From: Chimonanthus salicifolius
Taxonomy: Eukaryota > Streptophyta > Magnoliopsida > Laurales > Calycanthaceae
NCBI GenBank assembly: GCA_013350335.1
Contig: CM023535.1
Span: 34,938,991-35,002,990 of the forward strand
Reading direction: 5' to 3'
DNA length: 64,000 nucleotides
Shown here: piece by piece, positions 56,801-64,000 of the stretch
Position numbering within the stretch: position 1 is the first letter of the stretch
How the letters are laid out: each line of letters starts with the position of its first letter
The notes under the pieces: generated by a model
Seen by the model: the letters and a program-made list of their open reading frames with translations, nothing else
Databases searched by the model: none
What the model was told of the DNA's origin: nothing
Position numbers and translations under genes: made by a program

Positions 56801-59346
56801 GATAAAACAATGCTATGATGTATGCACATGCAATGAGCATCCCCCATCATGTACATTCATAGCCATCACTTGACGTGCCTTGCACCGTCAAGGTAAATTA
56901 CAATACAACTTCCATCTCTTCATCATTGACTGATTCATATCACGTATTAGTCCTCCTGGCAGGACTCTCATCGCCTAAAGAGACCAATGTGACTATGATC
57001 ATCATGTTACTCCTCCTGGCGTGACTTGCACCACCGAGGCAGGACGTAACTTATAACTTGAAACACTGTAGAACCTCACTCATAATCCCATGTCTATGCA
57101 TGAGATGCCAATGCCTGTATGCCATTTGTTAATGCATAATATATCATTTGAAACACATATATTAAAACAAGAGTATCATAAGAAAAACTGGGTAAAAACC
57201 GTGGTTACAAGTAGGTAGGAAACCTACTGAAGAATCACTTCAGCGTCCGTTCTTTCTTAGGCTTTAACCGGTCATGACTCATTCGTCGTTCAACTTTCGG
57301 TACCTTATTATGCAACAATAAGTAAATCATAATCTTATTTACATGTCCATTCACATATGAGACCTAAAACATCTTATAAGTCCTTTTGATCAATCTCTTC
57401 ATTTGGCTTGTATTCACAGATTTGCCATTGCCACCAATACCTTGATTAAATTCTACAACCTTAACCGTAACCTTAACATGGTTCAGTCATGTTTTGGATG
57501 ACCAAAACAGCAAACATAATTCCATTTTTAATCACACCTACATCCATAAAATGGCCCATGAAAACAGTCCACAAAGGTCTATGGTTTCCATGTTTTCCAA
57601 CATGAAAACCAACCCCCTTTTACATGGGGTTCGGCCCTCCATGTTGGCCGAACCCAATGGTTATTCTTACTAAAATATGTAAAAACAGTCCCCAAATGGA
57701 TGGTTTTAAATTTCAAAAATCGTAACCATTAACCAACTCTTTTCATGGGGTTCGGCCACCCAAAGTGGCCGAACCCAATGGTTCATTTCATTTCTTTTTG
57801 ACACCTTCTTCCATGGTTTAGACCCTTGTCAAATTCGGCCATGGTATGGCCAAATTATGACATGCAAATCCATGTTTTCAATCTTTCCAAATCATGTATC
57901 TTAGACCTCTAAAATCGGTCCTATTCTTGCATGGTTTAATCCTTACAAAACCCTCAACACTAACCATAAAATTTCATGGGGTTCGGCCATCCAAAGTGGC
58001 CGAACCCTATGTCCATATTTTCCATCTAATTGAGCATAAAGGAATCATATTTTAACCCTTTGATAGATTTGACCATCACATGGCCAAATCATGTCTTATT
58101 TTACCCATTTTATTAACCATAAATCAATGGGAAAAACTTACCATTTTCCTTTCCCTTTTGCTCTTGACTTTTAATCCTTGTTTCCTTAACTCCTTGCTGA
58201 TTGTATGCTTGAATATTTGGTACCAAAAGCCTCTGCTGTTCTAACCAAGAACACCAATTGAAGAGAGGGAGAAAGAGATGGGAACAATTGGGTTTCCTTT
58301 GACAAAAACGGCCAACCATGGGTGTTTATTGTTTTTTGTAGTTCAGCCCCAAAAACCTCTCAATTCCCTCATAACTTCTTACTCAAAACGGTGGGCTTGG
58401 GTGCCATCCAAGGCACCCCTTGGCAGCTACCAATGCAGCCATTCAAATCCCCAAGCAACCCACCTCAAACCCATGCACTTATATTTAATATTTACCATGG
58501 AACTCACCAAAACAAGTCCCCAACGTGTGGGACTTGTTTTGATTGGTTTGAGACCAGCCAACCTCTTCCAATTCCCATTAGACTCACTGATTTACAGCCC
58601 CTTGAGTTTCCATTTTGACTCACTCAACTCAAGGTATTTTTTATTCCAACCCAACTCATCACATTTAATGCACATGAGTTAACTCACCTTTTGATTTAAT
58701 TCCAACTCACCTCAGTCCCAATCAACTGATTTGACTCGTGTTTGAGCTCCCTTGAGGGTTCACACGGTCAACAATAGTCAACTCGACCCGTTGGGTCCAC
58801 TTTTAGCTCCTTGACCCGTTTTTGACTCCATGACCCAATTATGGTATTTTGGTCATTTGTAAATGGTTTTCACATATGGATCAAGCCTACCCATTTCTTC
58901 TCCACTTGATTTCCAATCAACTAGGCTTAACCCCCTTTAATTTAAATTCACAAAATGGTCAAATCATCCATTTTGACCCGATGGGTCCCATTTGGGCCCT
59001 TTGACCCATTTAGCCATTTTTGACCCAAATGATGAAAATTACCTATCCAATCAAGCTTAACACTCATAATGTGCTCATGTGATTTTAATTTGAGCAATAC
59101 GCCCCACTATTTCCTTACTTATCATCACAAAATAATTAATTTAACAACTCAGGGGCATTTTGGTAATTTTCCACTTCATTGAGAAATTATCCATCCAATC
59201 AAACTTGACATTCATAATGTGCTCATATGATATTACTTTGAGGAATAGGCCCCACCATTTCCTTATTTACAATCATATTTATTGAATTCACCAATCCAGG
59301 GACATTTTCGTAATTATCCATTTCATTGAGAAACTGGGGTGTTACA
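53883..59346 (-). repeat. Chimeric LTR: family C piece joined to family A piece, inside element D
   Basis: Left part 53883-56418 matches family C reversed (TGTAATGCCCCGCC start, CTTGATG stem-loops at 54339-54563, eight inverted repeats, GA microsatellite near 56230). At about 56419, in GAGATG|ATGCGG, it switches to family A reversed, from about 190 bp inside that LTR to its GGGGTGTTACA end at 59346. The flanks TAAGC and ACATG do not match, and D loses about 1.6 kb of pol between them. This fits two separate insertions fused by one deletion. The A part keeps donor-like GTAAGT at 58141 and four inverted repeats. Confidence 0.8.
54339..54563. repeat. Tandem TCTTGATG / CATCAAG stem-loops in the chimeric LTR
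   Basis: Three units of about 95-100 bp (near 54339, 54438 and 54533) each hold CTTGATGGAAAGCTCC(T/A)CATCAAG and a CTCCGTCGGGGCGTC-like partner on the minus strand. They correspond to the stem-loop arrays of families B and LARD. Confidence 0.75.
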
Positions 59347-60219
59347 ACATGAAGAGGCACTATTGGTGGCATGGACTTAAAAGAGTGTAGCAGATTTTGT
59401 TGCTCATTGCCTGACTTGTCAGCAGGTCAAGACTGAAGATCAGAAGCCACCAGGATTACTCAAACCTTACAAGTGCCGGAATGGAAATGGGAACATATTT
59501 CCATGGATTTTGTGACAGGGTTGCCAAGGTCATCAAAGGGCAACGATGTAATATGGGCCGTAGTGGACCGTCTGACCAATTCTGCACACTTTCTCCCAAT
59601 CAAGATGACAGATTCATCTGAGACTTTGGGACGACGATATATTAAGGATATCATCAGGCTACATGGTATCCCCAGGACTATTGTGTCCCACAGAGATGGC
59701 CGATTCATTAGCAGGGTGTGGTAGAGCATGCAGTCAGCTGTGGGGACAAATTTATTGATTAGCACAGCATTCCATCCACAGACTGATGGACAGTCAGAGA
59801 GAACAATACAGACATTGGAGGACATGCTAAGAGCATGTATGTTAGACTTCAAAGGTGGATGGGAGGATCACTTACCACTGGTTGAGTTCTCTTACAACAA
59901 CAGTTACTATGCAAACCTCTAGATGGCTCCATTCGAGGTGTTGTACGGTAGACCCTGTTGATCACCAGTGTGTTGGACGAAGGCCGGTGAGCCTGTACTT
60001 ATTGGACCTAATCTAATTGTAGAGACTACGGAATAGATCAAGGTAATACGACAACATCTGCTCACTGCACAGAGTCGTCAGAAGGGCTATGCGGACAAGA
60101 GAAGGAGATTCCTTGAGTTTGAGGTAGGAGACTTAGTGTTTTTGAAAGTCTCGCCATGAAAGGGCACATGCGATTTGGAAAGAAAGGGAAGTTGTGACCT
60201 AGATATATGGGACCCTTTC
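59347..60219 (+). pseudogene. Element D integrase
   Basis: It begins inside the HHCC zinc domain (RHYWWHGLKR, then HCLTCQQVKTEDQKPPG). The catalytic core is readable (EHISMDFVTGLPRSSKGND, DRLTNSAHFLPIKM). The second catalytic Asp is His here (VSHRDGRF), and the Glu of [14 protein letters not shown] is present. TAG codons at 59725-59727 and 59920-59922 replace likely Gln codons. The C-terminal domain (DKRRRFLEFEVGDLVFLKV, near 60095) is cut at 60219 by an LTR. Inactive. Confidence 0.88.
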
Positions 60220-63200
60220 TGTAATGCCCTGCCATTTTTCACTCGTCGAAAATCAGAGTCTATTTTTTTAAAAATAAATAGTGAAAGAGAGCGGGAACGT
60301 CACGACACGAGCTAAGTCCGAGCTTCCAAAGTCCGACCCTTAACTGGCCAACCATACGTGTGCGTGGACCAAGTCCACTAAAATAGTTCACACGTACTCA
60401 AGTTAAACATGCGGAATAAATCATAGATGCGGAATTATAATAGAATCATAATTCTATTCCATTTTAGATAGTAATGATGTCCATCACTTAATCATAATTA
60501 TTTTACGTTAAAATATCCAAAATTAACAATCCAAACCACAGCAAATAATCTACGTTATTACAGTCCCACGCACTAATTACTCAAATACATTATCCATGAG
60601 TAACTTAAACAAAATGAAACTTAATCATCCAATCTCCTAAGCTTGGCTCCGATCACGTCCTTCACTCCATCCATTTCCTGTGTCATGAACTAAGGTAGAA
60701 GTAGGGCGTAGACAATGCGCCCAGTAGGTATTCCAATTAGGGTCAAACACATGGGTTAGTATAAAAATCCAGATATAATACATCATGTCGTATCTGTAAA
60801 ACATCGTATCCAAAACAGTGTATGATAATAGAGATCCAATCATACAGATAAAACTAGAAACAATGCATGATAATAGAGATCATAATCATGCTGATACAAT
60901 GCCATGCCATGGGTGTCATATGCCATGAGTCCCACCCATCTTCCATATCACAAACACATGGTATCCTCTTGATGGAATCTCCTCATCAAGGTACCCTCAC
61001 GAATGCCTTACGGACGCCCCGACGGAGTGTGGTCTCCGGTTACATTTCATCCCTCCCATGCCATGCATAAGATGCAAATGCCAACATGCTATGTAATAGT
61101 ACAAATCATAGCATTTAAAATCCCATAATTGAAATATATTATTTGATACCAAAATAACTTATGTAAAACATTCACATAAACATATACTCCATGGTTTTCA
61201 ATGAGGTAGGAATCTTACCAATGACCAACAAATGTGTCCTTGCATTTTCGTCCGAAACCACTCATCAATCGTAGTGAGGTCCTGTTACCTTATTACATAT
61301 CAATAAATTAAAACAATGATCCCTTTTTATTTCCACCCATGTTTAAGTCCATAAGCATGCCTTAATGGGGTTCGGCCATACAACATGGCCGAACCTCACT
61401 CACTTGGTTTGGGTCCCTCTTTTTAATCCTTTGATCTTTTAATTAAGTCTAAGATCATTCCTTAGTTTTACATTAATGAAAGCCCTAAATCCATAAGACA
61501 TTTTCTATGATTCAATCATACATTTAAATCACTTATACATGCCTTAGATCCAAAAACATTCTCCATGGCGCTCGGCCATACACCATGGCCGAACCCATGG
61601 TCCTTTAATTTCACCATTTGGCCATTCGTACCTTCCATAGATAATCACTCCTTTTATTTACACATACCTAAGTCCATAACTGATCCATATACATAGATCT
61701 ATAATTAACTCCTCCATTTCCTAGCTTAACCATCCATTCATTTAAACATGCATACATAGATCCGTAATGTCCCTAAAATGGTTCATGGGGTTCAGCCATA
61801 CAACATGGCTGAACCCATGATGTTCATCTTTATCCTCCCTTTGCATCATTTACAACATTTAGACCCATAATAAAGTCCCTCCATGGGGGGGGTTTAACCA
61901 TATCCTTAGGTCCATCATTTTAAATCATCCTCTACCATATTTAAAACCCATTAAAATTACCAACATTCCCCCATCATTTTTATGGTCCAAAAATATCTAA
62001 GTCCATTAATAATTCTCCATGGGGTTCGGCCATACACCATGGCCGAACCCATGGTCCATGGTTCTCCACCAATTTCAACATTTGAGACCATTTAAAAATC
62101 AATAACCTTCCTCCATTATTTCTCTCCTTTAAAACCTTTTTAAATCACTAACACCCTTCCATGAGGTTCAGCCATACAACATGGCCTAACCTTATGGTTT
62201 ATCATTTTCATTTAAATAAATCATACACCCATGATTGATCCTTTGATGGGGTTTGGCCATACATCATGGCCGAACCTCATCTAACCCTTCCTTTGTCCTT
62301 AACGGTCCATGCATATCAACCTTAGGGTTTGGCCATGCAAGGTCAACCCATGATCGTTGATCATAATACCTTATCTCAGAAATGCATGAGATCTTTTCCA
62401 TACATACATAACAATTAGGGTTTGGCTATGCAAGGGCCGAACCATGACCCTTGACCATTATTTTCTTACTTATTAAAATCTCATCAAGTACTTCCCGATT
62501 CCGCGACTCCTTCGGTTTCCTTCATTCCGACTTGCTCCACGCTCTTTTCCTTCCTTAGTCTTTCTTCTTTCTTCTTTCTTCCTCCTTAATCCTTGGCCGA
62601 GAATGAGCTTGAAAGGTCTTGAGATGAAAAACCCAAGGAGAGGGTTCAGCCAAAGAGTGTAGGTTTCAGAGAAGGAGAGGATGAGAGAATGGAAACCCTT
62701 AATCTTTTATAATTCAATGAAAGGGTCGGCCAAGCTTGAGAGGGAGAGAAGCTTGAGATCAAAATTACTCTAAGTCCTTTGTCTTGAGAGAGGGAGAGAG
62801 TGAGATGAAGCAAAGAATCCTCTTTGTTTGTCCAATGTAATTTGGCCAAGGGTGGTGTCGTTTGGTTGATACCCTTTTGTAACTCCTATGACTATTCACC
62901 TCCTCATTAACATTTACTTTGGGGGTTTCATCCCATGAGATGAAACTCCCAACCGTACGCCCCTTGGGTTTCCATCATGAGATGGAAACCCTCCATCTCC
63001 CAACGTGTAGCCTTGTATATACTTTGTGTAACAACCAACCTTTCACCTCCCTCATTTAATGCTTCCTTTGGAGTTTCATCCCACGAGATGAAACTCCCAC
63101 CTCTCCAACGTGTGTAACCTTGATTTGGTCTTATGAGATGCAACTCTTCATCTTCCCACTCCACTCACTTAAAATGAAAGCCTCGTTAACTTCCCATTCA

Positions 63201-63570
63201 ACTCATCTCTTTAACTCAACTCATATCTTTAATTCAACTCCTTTAAGTCACTTAAAATCAACTCAATTGCTTGATTCCATTTCCAACTTAATTAAGCCAC
63301 ACTTTAATTAAGCTTGGCTCTCTTGATGGTCGACCAAGTCAACCATGACCCATTGGATCCCAATTGGGCATTTGACCCAATTGACAACCTTGACCCAATT
63401 AAATATATTTTACCCATTTATTTCAATTGAACCTTATCCATAATTCGTTGGGTCTTAATTGGGCAATTGACCCAACACCTTACCCCTCTAAGGTCTATCT
63501 CTATTAATTCACAAATTAAATGGACAATTTTCATATATATATTCATGAATTGAAAATCTGGGGTGTTACA
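60220..63570 (-). repeat. 3' LTR of a minus-strand family C element (3351 bp)
   Basis: It runs from TGTAATGCCCTGCC to GGGGTGTTACA. Immediately to its right is a polypurine-type CCCTCTTTT, so it is the 3' LTR of an element that continues beyond the window. Inverted repeats lie at about 61368, 61563, 61788, 62023, 62160, 62251, 62325 and 62414; the one with arms 61788-61799 / 61805-61816 reads GGGTTCAGCCAT / ATGGCTGAACCC. The donor-like site near 62495 is mutated. A stem-loop CTTGATGGAATCTCCTCATCAAG is at about 60967-60989. Confidence 0.9.
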
Positions 63571-64000
63571 ATACTGCCCTCTTTTGAACATTTTCGTCCC
63601 AAAAATCGAGCAAAGTAGGATTTCAAACAGATTACATAAATAGCTCAGGGTGAGCTGTTCTCATTTCCTGATTTAAGATCTCGGGGTGTTACAATACTAA
63701 TACCTTTTAGAATTTTCGTCTTGAAAAATTTCGATAGGGCTTGGGTTCTACTTATTTCCATTCCAATCATCTCGGATAGAACACTCTTATCTTCTATCCA
63801 TATTCTCAAGTTCGTTCCTTCATCATCATGTCGCTTCCCTGCTTGCCATCCCATTATCCATATGGCTTTCGCTGATTCTGTTTTAACTAGGTTTCTAGCT
63901 GTACTCTCCTAGAACTCCATCGGCTAACTACAGGGCCAGCTGGCCAGTCTAACTTGGTAGTCGCCCATAGCTTCCCATTCGAGTTTCACTAGACTCTTAT
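63571..64000 (-). mobile_element. 3' interior of the right-edge element with two stacked LTR-PPT ends
   Basis: Minus strand. Next to the LTR is AAAAGAGGG (about 63577-63585), then the 3' UTR and the chromodomain tail (GAACAGCTCACCCTGAGC near 63640-63665). At 63671-63688 a second short LTR start (GTAACACCCCGAGATC) and a second PPT-like tract follow, then another 3' UTR. From about 63850 the conserved non-coding domain shared with element B and the LARD begins. No intact coding region. Confidence 0.7.

Overview
The window is intergenic DNA from a large plant nuclear genome. The evidence is Ty3/Gypsy chromovirus pol with a C-terminal chromodomain, initiator-Met tRNA primer-binding sites (TGGTATCAGAGC), 5-bp target duplications and very long LTRs. 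Together these fit the Del/Tekay lineage of seed plants. I found no host protein-coding gene, rRNA, tRNA or CRISPR array. Nearly every base belongs to LTR retrotransposons nested inside one another.

Layout, oldest to youngest. The base layer is a (+) Tekay-like element, D: gag-PR-RT at 53091-53882 and integrase at 59347-60219. Into D went a (-) element E, whose LTR-like DNA is now scattered over 3846-4089, 7789-8163, 22859-23961 and 51586-53090 and carries an 89-bp tandem array. Into E went a (-) element F (1-3845), a (-) solo LTR (4090-7788, target duplication ACAAG), a (+) solo LTR of family C (8164-22858) and a (+) full-length element A (23962-51585, target duplication CCATA). Inside solo LTR C sits the (+) element B (8662-20246, duplication ATCCC/GTCCC). 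Inside the 3' LTR of A sit a (-) non-autonomous element (33608-44324, duplication GGACT, two 3999-bp LTRs) and a (-) solo LTR of family B (47245-51162, duplication GATGA). D is further broken by a chimeric LTR (53883-59346) and by the 3' LTR of a (-) element running off the right edge (60220-64000).

The unusual biology is in the 3-4 kb LTRs. In every family the LTR holds, in order: U3; a pyrimidine patch and purine-rich segment; usually a strong splice-donor-like G|GTAAGT; a series of 30-36-bp inverted repeats (GGGTTCGGCCAT / ATGGCCGAACCC), several with compensatory changes in both arms; a short tandem stem-loop array with covarying stems; and a highly conserved block of about 80 bp with a GGGCG hairpin, a CTAAC branch-like site and a TGCAG acceptor-like site. 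I infer that each LTR may encode a roughly 2-kb leader intron packed with hairpins.

The internal regions add three further points. There is an extra ORF upstream of gag (called ORF0 here) with CCHC zinc knuckles, and the non-autonomous element keeps it while gag and nearly all of pol are gone. There is a structured leader with a UUCG-loop hairpin next to the primer-binding site. There is a conserved non-coding domain shared by three elements in place of gag-pol. Element A retains all pol domains but is inactivated by at least seven in-frame stops and three frameshifts. The non-autonomous element has the most similar LTR pair and is the youngest arrival.
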